A stretch of DNA of 64,000 nt from Acorus gramineus. Taxonomy: Eukaryota; Streptophyta; Magnoliopsida; Acorales; Acoraceae. Numbering within the stretch: the stretch's first letter is position 1; every line of letters starts with the position of its first letter. Positions 1 through 10,696 of this stretch are shown here, piece by piece. A model generated the notes under the pieces. It searched no databases. It worked only from the letters and a program-made list of their open reading frames with translations, and was not told the DNA's origin. The stretch is taken from positions 434,001 through 498,000 of the forward strand of contig CM060857.1 of the NCBI GenBank assembly GCA_030737835.1, given 5' to 3'. Made by a program: the position numbers and the translations under genes.

Positions 1-110
1 CAACGCTTTTATTAGGGAACTTCATTAGAGAGGACACAAACATGCACCAACATCATTGCGGGTGAGTGAGTGAGTGAGTCAGTCAGCATTTATTTATTCA
101 TTTCATCAAA

Positions 111-585
111 ATGTATCGATCATTATTCAAGGCGGCTCAGCTAGGAGACCTTGAGGAGCTCGCCCGGACACGCGACGACGCCACGCTCGACGCCATGGAC
201 CCTGCCAGGAACACAGCCCTCCATGTCGTGGTGATGATGGGACGAGACGACTTCGCGAAAGTGCTGTGCAAGCGACGTCCATTGCTCTTGATGAAGGAGA
301 ACATGGAAGGGAACACCCCCCTCCATTGCGCGCTCAAGTTGACGTGTGATGAGTCCCTCTTCATATATTTTATGAATGTCTTTCTTGCTCAGGTGAGAGA
401 CCTCGAGGAGGGGATCAAGACGGGGTTGAAGGCCAACGGAGACGGCGAGTCTCTCCTCTTTTTGGCCGCCGATCGCGAGTCATTGGAGAGCGTGAAGCTT
501 TTGCTAGATGATTGAGTGTCATCTGATTTCATGGGGCCCAACGGTTGGACGGCGTTGCATGCTGCCGTCTTCCGCAGAAACACAG
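111..585 (+). pseudogene. Ankyrin-repeat protein, exon 1 only (ACD6/ITN1-like), broken
   Basis: The + strand reads as an N-terminal ankyrin exon starting MYRSLFKAAQLGDLEEL. Ankyrin cores are visible at NTALHVVVMMGR, NTPLHCALK, GESLLFLAADRES and GWTALHAAVFRRN. An in-frame TGA at 513-515 falls between the last two cores, yet the same frame continues to a plausible donor (ACAG|GTAAAA) at 585. That donor is in the same phase as the donors ending exon 1 of the related copies at 5037 and 25035. No later ankyrin exon or PGG membrane domain follows before the next repeats. I infer a truncated, decayed family member that is more divergent than the other two. A short truncated ankyrin protein ending at the TGA is possible but less likely. 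Confidence 0.7.
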
Positions 586-1162
586 GTAAAATGAAGTTAA
601 AATGTCACAGGGCACTTAGACACTCAATTCGGAGCTCTCCAACCATCTATACACTCACAATATATTAACGCAGGTAATGTAGTGTATTTTATTCTAGTGC
701 AATGTATATTTTGTTGGTGTAACGAATGAAAAATTAAAATTTTAATTTTTTTAAAAAAATATATGTTCTGATTTATCTATATATTTAATTTATTTTTTAT
801 AAAATAATATATTTCATTAAACAAAATAAATATTTTAAAAAATCAAAGCGAGATTACAAAATTAGTTGTTCCTTGGAAACCAAGATATAGAATAAAGTCA
901 CTAATCACCGTGTGCAACTAATCAAACATTTGTTTTTCCTTTTTTCATCAAATAATTAGTTGCTCCTTTCTTGGCTGCAAAAAGTGAGAAAAAAGCATTC
1001 TGGGCTCGTCTTAAGGGCTTTAGCCCATTGTTAATTTATGAATCCATGTTGACCTAAAATTTGTACTAGTAAAACAAGGTGAGACTTTGTTGTCTCTTGA
1101 GTCTCTGTGCTAATAATAATAATAATAAATTGGTCCTTTATATTTTTAAAATATAATATATA
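586..1162. other. AT-rich non-coding DNA
   Basis: AT-rich sequence after the ankyrin exon. No exon of the ankyrin family and no terminal repeats are visible. It contains an ATA/ATT microsatellite near 1112-1130. Confidence 0.5.
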
Positions 1163-2290
1163 ATCATAGGTAGGTTTGTCAACGGATTGATTCTGGGTCG
1201 GGGTGGATCCGGACTCGACCCGAGTCCTGGGTGGGACCTGACAAACCCAGACAATTGAGGACCTGGACCCGGCGGACCCAGATCAATTCAGGTACATTGT
1301 CCATTTCTAGAGGGGGTTGGGAAGGTCGGAGACGGTGTTGAAGGTCTTGCATGGCTGGGAGGGGGGGTGATCGGAGTCGTCGTCGTCGATGCCGGACATG
1401 AGATCGCTGACATCGATGACGGTGGGGGAGTCAATGGACTTGGGGGAAGGATCGGGATCGTTGGGTTGAGGATGGAGGGGTAGGGAAGAGTGAGGGATGG
1501 TGGAGGAGGTGAGGGAGACGAAGTGGGAGGGGTCGCCGCAGCGGAGGGAGGGGTGGTGGATGGCGGAGGAGGCGGGGATTTTTCTTCTATATATTTAAAG
1601 TCCAACAAAGAGAGTATGATTCGGAGGTGACTTTTGGGGCTGGGTGTATCAATTCTCCAAAAATTTGTTACGAACAAAATTAATTAACAAATGTACATGA
1701 GAAGGGAACCAATGAAGGGGTTGGAGTTTTCATAAATAAACAAAATGATTTTTATGCTTATACAATTATTTATCAAGTCTATAGGACACCAATCAACTAA
1801 CCTTGCAGTTTGCAACATAATATGATGACTGAATTATAGTGAACTACGAGAGGAAGTTATTCTGATTATGTTTTCATACGATGAATTGTTGTCAGAGTGT
1901 CATGTGTTTTGTGGGCTAGCTTAAGTCAAATCACGTTAAATTGAGTATTTCTTAATGGTTTGCTTGCTTTTTATATTTTTCATATTGCGTTGGTGATTGA
2001 TTCAGCTTGCCTATATATTGTTTTTGCATGAGTATAATTTATTTCACACAGATAAAATTATTCAGGATCTCAATAGTCACTTGTCATAAATTTTGTCATT
2101 CACAGAGTAGGCCTATTGGCTGGTCGGGTTCCTACAGGATCAGGGTGAACCCGGACCAGACCTAACAAAGGACCCATTGGGTCTGGGTCCTATATATCTA
2201 GGATCTGATGGATCCTGGGTCAACAGAGCCCAGACCCTATAACCTAGACCTAGCAAATCTGGATTTGACCCCGAGTCCATCAAATGCTCC
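1163..2290. repeat. Repeat-bounded segment with GGGTC/GGACC-rich ends
   Basis: Both edges (about 1163-1290 and 2105-2290) are rich in GGGTC, CGGACC and GACCCG words, as seen at the ends of many plant non-autonomous hAT-like repeats; similar words recur at 19070-19260. The centre holds an unusually GC-rich block (1300-1580). I cannot define exact terminal repeats or a target duplication, so the transposon assignment is an inference. Confidence 0.25.
1310..1580 (-). pseudogene. GC-rich gene fragment, possibly glutaredoxin-like (CC-type) N-terminus
   Basis: On the - strand one frame reads through this GC-rich island with the words CGDPSHFVSLTSST, then VIDVSDLMSGIDDDD, then CKTFNTVSDLPNP. This resembles the poorly conserved N-terminal region of plant glutaredoxin-family proteins of the At5g39865 type, where a SHxVxLTSST stretch is followed by an E/D-V-I-x-x-x-x-LM-x-G-L/I-D motif. 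The redox domain itself is absent. The fragment starts and ends inside repeat-like DNA, which suggests capture by a transposon or a processed scrap. The family name is tentative. The overlapping proline-rich frame is probably a composition artefact. Confidence 0.3.
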
Positions 2291-2579
2291 ACAAAATTGA
2301 TTGTGTTCCCCCAAATAAGAGTACGTGAACTCCATCACCATGAAGGGTCGGAGCTTCATATTGGCCTGAACTGATGGGTCGCTTGGCATCATGTTGATGA
2401 GATTGATGGTGACCTGGTTCTTAGTTGCGTCGTTGATCGGCCTCTTGATGTCGATCGTGCCGAGTCACCTTCGTAGAAACCATTGAAGAAGAGGTGGTTG
2501 TTGATTTCAATCAAAACTGGACATTTTAAGGGAGTAAGATCTGTTTTTTTTCCTTGTAAGAAGCACTAGAGGAAGTTCA

Positions 2580-2790
2580 TGTTACGAATTTTGGATCTTG
2601 GGACGCAATCAATCAAGTAAAAAAACAAACAAATTGAAAGAAAAAACACAAAAATTTACGTGGTTCGACAAATCTTGCCTACTTTCATGGAGCACACCAG
2701 AGATCAATCATCCACTGTTAACGAGAAGTTTTTACAATGGTCATGTGAAAATAAAAACACTAGAACCTAATAAAAAAATATGAGATGTCA
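2580..2790. mobile_element. LTR-retroelement remnant (short)
   Basis: Contains the word ATTTACGTGGTTCG followed by GCCTACTTTCATGG. This arrangement is common in plant LTRs and is seen again at 14540-14570 in this window. No coding parts are visible. It is an old, broken fossil with uncertain boundaries. Confidence 0.3.
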
Positions 2791-2999
2791 CCCGTCCGAA
2801 TCTGTGTAGCGTCAACAATACTCTGTATACATCATCAAGCTCCATAATATATAAATCATGGGAAGTTTCAAAGTGGGAGGGGAGGATGTATGAAGAACTG
2901 GAAAGTGATGATGTGGAGCTAAAACAAACCCAGGTTCTCAGATGAACTATATATTTCTGTAAAGCTCATCATAAAAAATCATATAATGTTAGACGTGAA

Positions 3000-3250
3000 T
3001 ATGTGTTTGGATAGATTCCGCTTTTGAAAAATAGAAAATTGGGTTGGATAGATTCCGTCAAATTCACTTCTAACACGATTAATATTGAGTTGGGTTAAGA
3101 CATCATTTGAATATACGTTTGGTTAGATTCCGCATTTGAAAAATAGAAAATTCAAATTCACTTCTAACACAATTAATATTGAGTTGGGTTAAGACATCAT
3201 TTGAATATGTGTTTGGATAGATTCCGCATTTGAAAAATAGAAAATTTCAA
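3000..3250. repeat. Local tandem repeat, about 2.5 units of roughly 100 bp
   Basis: The words TTTGGATAGATTCCGC, TTGAAAAATAGAAAATT and CACTTCTAACACRATTAATATTG recur in register starting near 3006, 3118 and 3211. The second unit is shorter than the first. Confidence 0.75.
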
Positions 3251-3441
3251 GCGTTGATTCAAATATATTTTCAACATTTAACTTTTTAAAACTCTCTTGT
3301 TTTTAAGACAAAAAAAACATAACGATTGAAAAGTTAATTAACAATGTAACATTTTTTAAAAATTTAAGTTTGAAACACAAGATTTAAAAAATCTCATTGT
3401 TTCGATTGCATCTCCAAACACGCCCTGATTGAAGACTTTTA

Positions 3442-3672
3442 GGGTGCGTTTGGTTGCGCGATTGCGCTGCGATTGCGATTGCAGGAAGCTGCGTTTACAA
3501 TCGTGCAACCAAACAGTTTTACTATAGCAGCTTCCTGCACACAGATTTCAGGCAAATAGTGCTCAAAAGCTGCGATTTCAAAAAGCTGAGAAAGTGAGCT
3601 TCCTGCAGAATCAGTTTTGTAATTGCAGATTCATGCAGAATCAATTTTACAATCACGCAACCAAACGCACCC
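3442..3672. mobile_element. PIF/Harbinger-type MITE, 231 bp, TSD TTA
   Basis: The ends are inverted: GGGTGCGTTTGGTTGCG at the left and its complement at the right (CGCAACCAAACGCACCC). The element is flanked by TTA at 3439-3441 and 3673-3675, the target duplication expected of PIF/Harbinger (Tourist-like) elements. There is no coding capacity. The interior carries inverted words such as AGCTTCCTGCA. Confidence 0.85.
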
Positions 3673-3753
3673 TTAGTGTGAGATATTACATAGAACGGCT
3701 ATAATAATGGATGGAGGCATCTCTGTGTTCCATCAAATCTTTAACAGACATTA

Positions 3754-4161
3754 GGGGCCCGTTTGGATAGAGACATAAGTTATTCTGGGGTTTGTATCTA
3801 TTCCAGGAATTGTTGACTTTATCAATGGAATAAGAGATTTTGTGTTTGGTTGTGTTTTCAGTGTTTGGTTGATGAAGAATAAGATGTGAATAAGGTGTAA
3901 AAAGTTGATTTGGCATGTGGGCCATATTGATGTATAAGAGGTGATGATAGGTGATTTGATGTGATGACAGATGATTTGATAGGTGGGTCCCCTTATTCCA
4001 GTGGAGGAATAACACAATTCCATGGGTGGACTTGAAATACAAATACCAGCTTATTCTCTCCTAATTCTGCATAGCTATACCCCTTTATTCCCTCTACCCA
4101 AACACTTTTTTTTGTCTTATTCTCCCCTATTTCACCCATATTCCTCTAGCCAAGCAGCCCC
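3754..4161. mobile_element. PIF/Harbinger-type MITE, about 408 bp
   Basis: The left end GGGGCCCGTTTGGATAGAG is inverted at the right (CTCTAGCCAAGCAGCCCC), with TTA before and TAA after. The subterminal word AGACATAAGTTATTC recurs, inverted, at the right end of 23217-23656 and in part near 16120, so this is a small family in the window. Confidence 0.7.
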
Positions 4162-4164
4162 TAA

Positions 4165-4352
4165 AAGTCTAGAATAAAGAAAAAGAATACCCAATTAAAT
4201 AAATCCCTGCTGGCCCTGAGTGAAGACCTTTTTTTTTATTTTTTTGTGAAATACGTACAGAATGGCTATATTAGTGTATGGAGTCATCTCCAAGTCATCT
4301 CTAAGAAAAAATGGATCCGCGACTCTACCGATACACCATGTCAGGCAACACC
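4165..4352 (+). pseudogene. Truncated 5' end of an ankyrin gene (promoter, leader and about 14 codons)
   Basis: This stretch repeats the upstream region and first codons of the ankyrin copies at 5037 and 25035. It carries the shared leader word ACAGAATGGCTATATTAGTG, the CATCTCCAAG motif and then ATGGATCCGCGACTCTACCG. Similarity stops after the codons for MDPRLYRYTMSGNT, where the sequence becomes unrelated AT-rich DNA. I infer a partial tandem duplication or a deletion that left only the gene head. Confidence 0.8.
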
Positions 4353-5036
4353 TAATTAAATAATTAACACATTGAAAAACTAAAATAAAGATCCAATAAA
4401 CGTTAAGATTCTTCAATAAAGCACAATTTTCAAAAGAGAAATAAAATTAAAAAATATATTAATCAAAAGTTGAAAACTCTATATTACAAGTCTCCATTTT
4501 TATACTAATAAAAAAATTACTAAAAATATTAAAAATGAAAATTTGTTGTAACTAAATATAGGGATCCTAAAAGATCCTAGGATTTGATAGAAATCAAACC
4601 CTAAAATATTTAAAATATAAAAGGTTACTAAAACTATCAAAAATGTCATTTTAAGGGCCTAAAAATAGAAAATACACGGGCGGACAACTTTTGAAGATCT
4701 CCTCCATGTCAAGCTCCCGTAAAAGTTTTAGGCAATTCCAAGTTTGGAGTGCCTTTTATTTCTACCAGACTTTTCCAGAAACGGGTCGGGCCACCAATTT
4801 ATGTCTTTATATCACATAATCAAATCTTACATGTACACTAAATAAAGAAAAAGAACACCCAACCAAATAAAACCCTACCGGCCCTGAATACAGTCTCCTT
4901 CATCGTCGTGGCCCTGAAGACTCATTCTTTTCTTTGTTTTTTTTTCTTTTTCTTTTTCTTTTTTCTTTTTTGTGTGTGAGATACAGAATGGCTATGTTAG
5001 TGTATGGAGTCATCTCTTAAGTCATCTCCAAGAAAA
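4353..5036. other. Intergenic DNA and upstream region of the second ankyrin copy
   Basis: AT-rich spacer, then a pyrimidine tract (about 4921-4970) and the leader word GATACAGAATGGCTATGTTAGTGTATGGAGTC shared in shorter form with 4250, 18640 and 24945. The shared word ends 10-60 bp before the start codon in each copy and probably marks the core promoter or leader of the family. Confidence 0.5.
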
Positions 5037-5677
5037 ATGGATCCGCGACTCTACCGATACGCCATGTCAGGCGACACCAACTCATTGAGAAAGCTCGTAG
5101 AAGAAGAAGAAGATCAACTGGATCTGACACTTCAACTAACTCCGCAGAGCAACAACGCCCTCCACATTGCGGCCCAGCACGGCCACCGTGACATCGCCGA
5201 AACGCTCATCAGCTTATCACCTTCCCTCCTCTTCCGCTCCAACTCGGACGGAGATCTCCCACTCCATGTGGCCTCGCGGGAGGGCCACGGGTCCCTCGTC
5301 GAAGTCCTCATCAATTCACTGATTCATTCGAATTGTGACGAGGTCACTGATTTGGAGAGCACCAGCGAGGCTCCTCCGGTTGTGTGGCAGAAGAGAAACT
5401 TGAAGGGAAACACCGTTTTACACGAGGCGCTGAGGTTTCGGCGCGCGAAAGTGGCGGTGGAACTGTTGATATTGGATCCGAGATTGGCAGATGGGTTGAA
5501 TCACGCCGGGGAGAGCCTGCTGTACTTGGCTTGTGAACTGCAGATGATGGTTGTGGTGGAGAGCATCTTGTCACGTCTTCGTTCGACATACAGAACAGAT
5601 GGGCTGAACGGACGTACACCTTTCCACGCATCCGCCATGAAGAAACATTTCGGTATGTCCCCTACGTACACGTGCAC

Positions 5678-6231
5678 TAAGCCTGTCAATCGGAGGATTG
5701 GATATACCAATATTCATAGGATATGGATATTAATTTTTATATTCGGATCTCTTCGGATACGGATACGATACGGATTTTTTTTGGATAATTGGCATGTTTG
5801 AATATTAATATTAATTTGGATGATCAAGTGATATTTTAGAGAGGCATCAAAATTAAAATTAAGATTTTGAGGCTTATTATCTCTTTCAGATATCATACAT
5901 TAAAAATTTAATAATATTATAATATATTATCTTAGTGATTAATCATACAAGATAACAATATGGGCAATATATAATACAAATATATAATACATTGAAAATT
6001 TAATAGTATTATAATATATTATCTTAGTGATTAATCATACAAGATAACAATATGGGCAATATATAATACAAATATATATATTTTATAATATATATCGGAT
6101 ACGGATATTTTTCGAATCGGATAGACTGATATCCATATTCGTACTCCGGATCTTCGAATATCGGATATTTCTGATTTTTTTAATACAGATTCGGATCATA
6201 TTCGAATTTTTTCGGATAATTGACAGACTTA
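5678..6231. mobile_element. Non-autonomous element in the ankyrin pseudogene intron, hAT-like ends
   Basis: The left end TAAGCCTGTCAATC and the right end GATAATTGACAGACTTA are imperfect inverted repeats, and the subterminal zones share GGATACGGATA/TATCCATATTCG words in opposite orientation. The flanks are low-complexity ACAC, so the target duplication is unclear. Inside, a 92 bp unit is duplicated in tandem (starting 5895 and 5987). Confidence 0.55.
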
Positions 6232-6780
6232 ACACACACACACAACTTTCGAATATCATATTCGTATTCTTTTGATTGTTGATACCTAATTTTGCATTGT
6301 GTCTGCAATCTAAAAATAATCATTCAAACAGCTCTGATCACTACACTTTTATTGAAGTGTATAATGTGATAATACATTATATATTTCACTGGTGCAATTT
6401 ATAAAAAGAAAATTTTCATTTTTTTTAAAAGAGAAAATAATATGTTAGCATATTTAAATATATGTTTTATTTTTTTATAGCATTATGTATTTTAATTGAC
6501 AAATATTAAAATAAAAAATGTGGACTATGGAAGGATCGCACACATGCAAGACATATCATTTTCCTATTCCTATTCCTATTCATATTCATTTCTAAATTCT
6601 AATATAATAAATTAATAGATTTTGAGACAATGAAAAATCCGTTTGAAATGGTGTAAGAGGAGTACGTAATATGATTGTCGTAGAAGAAACTGTCGTATCA
6701 ATGAGACTACGAGAGTAAACAAATACAAACTTGAATGACAACATTAAAAAAGAAAAAGGACTTCATTTTAGATATTTGTA
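6232..6780. other. Remainder of the ankyrin pseudogene intron
   Basis: AT-rich intron sequence with no coding potential. The piece near 6645-6770 (TTTGAAATGGTGTAAGAGG, GTAGAAGAA, AAACAAATACAAACTT) matches intron 1 of the intact copy near 27455-27530, confirming that the two introns are paralogous. Confidence 0.6.
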
Positions 6781-7159
6781 AAGGTCTCAGGAATCACGAG
6801 ACTATTATTGGAAAAATTGCCTGATCTCATCAAACAAGTGGATGACTAAGGGAGGAACGCGTTCCTCCACACTATTCAGCATCCGTCAGAGCCATCCGGG
6901 TATCTCGTTTGCTGGTCAAAGCCGAAAGATCGCTCTCATACGTGAAAGGCAACCACAGTCTCTCACCTTTATTCGTAGCGATCCAGTCCGGCAGTCGACG
7001 CATGACATGCGTGATCCTTGACCACTGCCCGAACATCGGAGAGCTACGGGACACATGTGGCAGGAACGCGCTTCATATCGCAGCACTTAATAACTCAATG
7101 ATGTTGAAGACCCTGTTGAAGAGGCCGGAGCTTGAGGGGCCCCTACAAGAATTTGATTT

Positions 7160-7540
7160 TTAGCGACGCCTATTACCGACGGTCAAACCCACAAACGTCG
7201 CTAATGGTCCTAACTGCCCAGATGTTTAGTTGTAAATTTGGGTATTACCGATGGCCCAATCCTGGCCATCACTAATACTTCGACATTGGCATAAAAAACA
7301 TAATGCAATGACTTTCAGCGACGGCCTCTGGCCGTCACTAAAGGGTTTAAAAAAAGTTATTAAAGTCTAATTGTCTCTTAATCATATTAGCGACGGCCAG
7401 GGCCGTCGCTAAAGAATTTGAATAATCTCAAAATTATCGTAAATATTATTAGCGATGGTCAATGACCGTCGCTAAAACTATGATACAGTTTCAAAAAATG
7501 AAAGGCACGTGTAATTACCTATTAGCGACGGCCAAATTCT
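7160..7540. repeat. CACTA subterminal repeats
   Basis: Repeated palindromic units built on TAGCGACGG and its complement lie at about 7168-7200, 7318-7345, 7388-7415, 7450-7480 and 7521-7535. In the CACTA family such units are the binding sites for the element's own accessory protein. They alternate orientation and could form hairpins. Confidence 0.8.
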
Positions 7541-7569
7541 AAAACATTTTTAACTTTTCGCTTTCCATC

Positions 7570-7826
7570 CCGAATGAACCCATTTTGAACCCTAGTTTTT
7601 ACACATCGACGGCATGGCGCACATTCCCCCTTCCGTCCGAACGATCCGATGTCGTTTGGCCTAATCTTACGCGGTCGCCCTTCCCCACCCGCCAAAGCCC
7701 TCCGCCGTCGCCCGCGGTCGCTTCCTCCACCCGCCGTAGCCCTTCGCTCCTTCTCCTTCACCTCTCCAGCCCCAATCGAATCGCGGCTCGCTTCAGCCGT
7801 ACCTAAGCCACTCGTCGATTCATTTG
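7570..7826 (+). other. GC-rich 5' leader exon of the CACTA transcript (probable)
   Basis: A GC-rich island in otherwise AT-rich transposon DNA, ending at a strong donor-like sequence (CATTT|GTAAGT) near 7826. An open frame starting MNPSFYTSTAWRTF crosses it but has no recognisable domain. Its position, between the subterminal repeats and the transposase, suggests the untranslated leader exon of the transposase mRNA. A captured host exon is the alternative. Confidence 0.35.
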
Positions 7827-8406
7827 TAAGTATTACAATTTTTTGTTTTCCTTTGATTTTATGATATCTTTTATATGTATGATTGTTAGTTACTTTGGAG
7901 GAATTGAAACCAATTGTTTGATGTCCACTCTATTTTTTATTAAGTAGAATCCCAATTAAATAGTTTATGAACAAAATATCTTTAATTTTTAAAATTAATC
8001 TGAGGCAAAGTTTTTATGTGTAGGCGAATTTCCAGGAAGTGATAGAGTTGAAGTTCTTGAATGCTTAACCATTTTATGAAAACTAATTGTGTAATTGTGT
8101 AATGAATTGATGAAAACATGATTAAAATTCTTTAAATTGGCATGCTTAATTATTTTATGAAAACTACTTGTTGACATGAGAAATTGGTATTTGGAAGAGA
8201 AATGAACATTAGAAATAGAGACTAATCAAAGTATTGTATATGTTAATGGTCAAAGAAGTAGGATGAACACGAGGCAGGTACGGTGGTATTGAATCTTCTT
8301 AACATGGATCATACTTTGATGAGGAAATAGTTGTGGAGTTTGTTGGTTGACAAAGAGAATTTATAGAGTAAAGGTGGTGAGGGAAATATATTATGAGAGG
8401 TGTGGT

Positions 8407-8558
8407 AGATTGGTGTTGGTACTATCGAAGGTGGTGGGAGGTGGCTGTCGGTGAAGGAGGATATGTGTCATGAATTTTTTTTAGATTGGTGTTGGTACTA
8501 TCGAAGGTGGTGGGAGGTGGCTGTCGGTGAAGGAGGATATGTGTCATGAATTTTTTTT
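8407..8558. repeat. Tandem duplication, 76 bp unit, two copies
   Basis: The unit AGATTGGTGTTGGTACTATC through CATGAATTTTTTT occurs at 8407-8482 and again at 8483-8558 with almost no differences, indicating a recent duplication inside the CACTA element. Confidence 0.9.
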
Positions 8559-8964
8559 TGAAGGGGGGGATCTCTAGGAACTTCATTATAGACTTGGCGA
8601 ACTACGTTAAGGTTGTCTTTTAAAAAGATGAGTTGCAAGAGATGCATCTAGAGTCCTACACTCCGAAGAAGAAGAAGATGACGATACAGCTTATTGGAGG
8701 CCACCCACAATCTAGTGCACGAGAGAGTTGGGTAAACAGGGTAAGTTGTGGTGGTTCAGTTATTATTATTTTATTTTTTTACTATTTTTAAAAGGAATGG
8801 TGGGAGTATACCATGTGCATTTGCATTAAATAACTTTTTAGTAACTTCAAGATACATGGAGGTGGCAATGGCCAAATCGTTACCAAAACCAAACTCAAGA
8901 AAGCCTAAAAGCATAGACATGAGCTATCTCCATGCCATGACCTAGCTAAATCTGAAATCACTTC

Positions 8965-9195
8965 AAGTTCTTGAATCAGGGGAAAACCAGTTGCATTGTT
9001 TTCAACCATCACACAATTCTCCTCTTTGGTAAGTTTGTATGCTTGTTGTTATGTCTTTTTATTAAAAAGGTAGAATGATTTTTTATCATGTTAATTTTCA
9101 TAATAGGCATTCAAGTTTCATAGATTTGTTTTTTTATCACAAGTTTTAATAGAATTCCAAAGTATAGAGTCATCCTTTTAATTGTTGAATTCCTG
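8965..9195. repeat. Internal CACTA duplication, copy 1 (copy 2 at 10197-10440)
   Basis: Shares TTCTTGAATCARGGGAAAAC, GTTGCATTGTTTTCAACC, CTCCTCTTTGGTAAGTTTGT and GAGTCATCCTTTTAATTGTTGAATTC with 10197-10440, with scattered differences. The sequence just left of copy 2 (10140-10196) instead matches 7998-8050, so the left partner is split in two by about 0.9 kb. Confidence 0.8.
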
Positions 9196-10696
9196 GTTTC
9201 ATAAATTTGCTTTTCTAGAATAGACCGATGATTGTAAGAAAAGGAATCTAGATGGTTGTAATTAAAAAAATAGAATGTATCTAGTTATTTATATCATCTT
9301 GAACATGAATATCCAGGAAAGGGGTTTAGATACTCAAATGGGTCTGTCAGGATATGATTTTGTTCTTGATGTTGATGAGAAGGTGTTAAAATTTCAATCA
9401 TCAATGTCATTGCAATTTGCAAAATAGGAGCCTTCCAAAATTACAAAATTTACAATTGTGAGTTTTTGGGATATTATAGGTAGAATGTCAAGTCTTCAAA
9501 AAGTAACTCTGGACTATTTTGATTTGTCATGATAACTCCAGTTTAGTTATTTTGCTGCTTAGGCACTTTATTGGATAGGATCTAGCCGAGTTTGGTTGAT
9601 TGGAATATGATCTGACAGTCTGTCTAGATTCAAAAGGTTTCAAGTGACTTTGTTTTACACTGTTGACAATCTGAAGAGTAGATTAACTGTGTGAATATCA
9701 GAACCTATAAATTCTTAATAGTTTGTTTTGAGTTTCTCATTAAGAGAGTGTTAGTTGAGGTCTTTTTTCCCCATATAATTAAATATCATTAAATTATTTA
9801 ATGGCCATTTAAACACTACTAAAATTATTTTGCACCCAAATTATAAAACTTGTCACCTGTGAAGATGACGTTGCAAAGAACTTACCTTGAAATCTTAGCT
9901 TTGGTGTCCACACTGATTTTCTTTTCCTCTCTTGGTTTCCTCAGGAAATTATTAGACATTACCATTCTATCAATCAGTACACGGTGAAGTCATTGCTCCA
10001 GAGATTTTTTAATGGATTGAACTATCTTCAGGTACGTTTTATCCTTGCTTAACATCCGGGTATGCATACTATGTACAAGGATAGAACCCCAACAACATTC
10101 CTTAGATCCTTGTATAGTTACTCTGCTGTTGAATTCCAAATTAATCTGAGGTAAAGTTCTTATGTGTAGGGGAATTACTGGAAGTGATAAGAGTTGGAGT
10201 TCTTGAATCAAGGGAAAACCAGTTGCATTGTTTTCAACCTTTGTATAATTCTCCTCTTTGGTAAGTTTGTATGCTTGTGGTTATATCTTTTTAGGTGTTA
10301 TTATGTTAAAAAGGTAAAATGAATTTTAGGAAAGACTAATTTTCATAGTTGGCATTCAAGTTTCATTGATTTGCTCTTCTATTACATGTTTTAAGAGAAT
10401 TCTAAAGTAGAGTCATCCTTTTAATTGTTGAATTCACATTAAGTGTCACTTTTAATTTTTTTATGTCTTGTCTTAATGCTGAGCTGATCAAACCAAACAG
10501 TACACAACAAACCTTTATTTGGTGTAATATCTCAGCCTTCACATGTCCAACGATAGGTTTTGATCCAAAAGAAAAAAAAACTAAATCTCATGTCTAGAGA
10601 TAGTTAGGTTTTTTCTTGGCCGTTTGAATTCTCTTATTCCATTGCAATAACTAATATTTTTTAAATTATGTACAGTAATTTTTTGGATTTGTTTCA

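Larger units (their letters stand above)
5037..7140 (+). pseudogene. Ankyrin-PGG gene copy, exon 1 intact, exon 2 broken and cut by a CACTA insertion
   Basis: Exon 1 (5037-5652) starts MDPRLYRYAMSGDTNSLRKL and carries ankyrin cores NNALHIAAQHGH, GDLPLHVASREGH, GNTVLHEALRFRR, GESLLYLACEL and GRTPFHASAMKKH. It ends at a donor (TTCG|GTATGT) matching the intact copy at 25035. Exon 2 begins at 6791 after GGTCTCAG, with GITRLLLEKLPDLIKQVDD, then an in-frame TAA and a local frame change around GRNAFLH where the intact copy reads GRNALHY. Ankyrin similarity (LRDTCGRNALHIAALNN, LKRPELEG) stops at 7140, where the CACTA terminus starts. The rest of exon 2 and the PGG exon are not found downstream. Host-gene relic; the intact paralogue gives the expected structure. 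Confidence 0.85.

Noticed and set aside
1288-1677. Proline-rich 129-codon frame on the - strand
   Set aside because: An alternative frame over the same bases gives motif-like sequence (SHFVSLTSST), so the proline-rich frame is probably an artefact.
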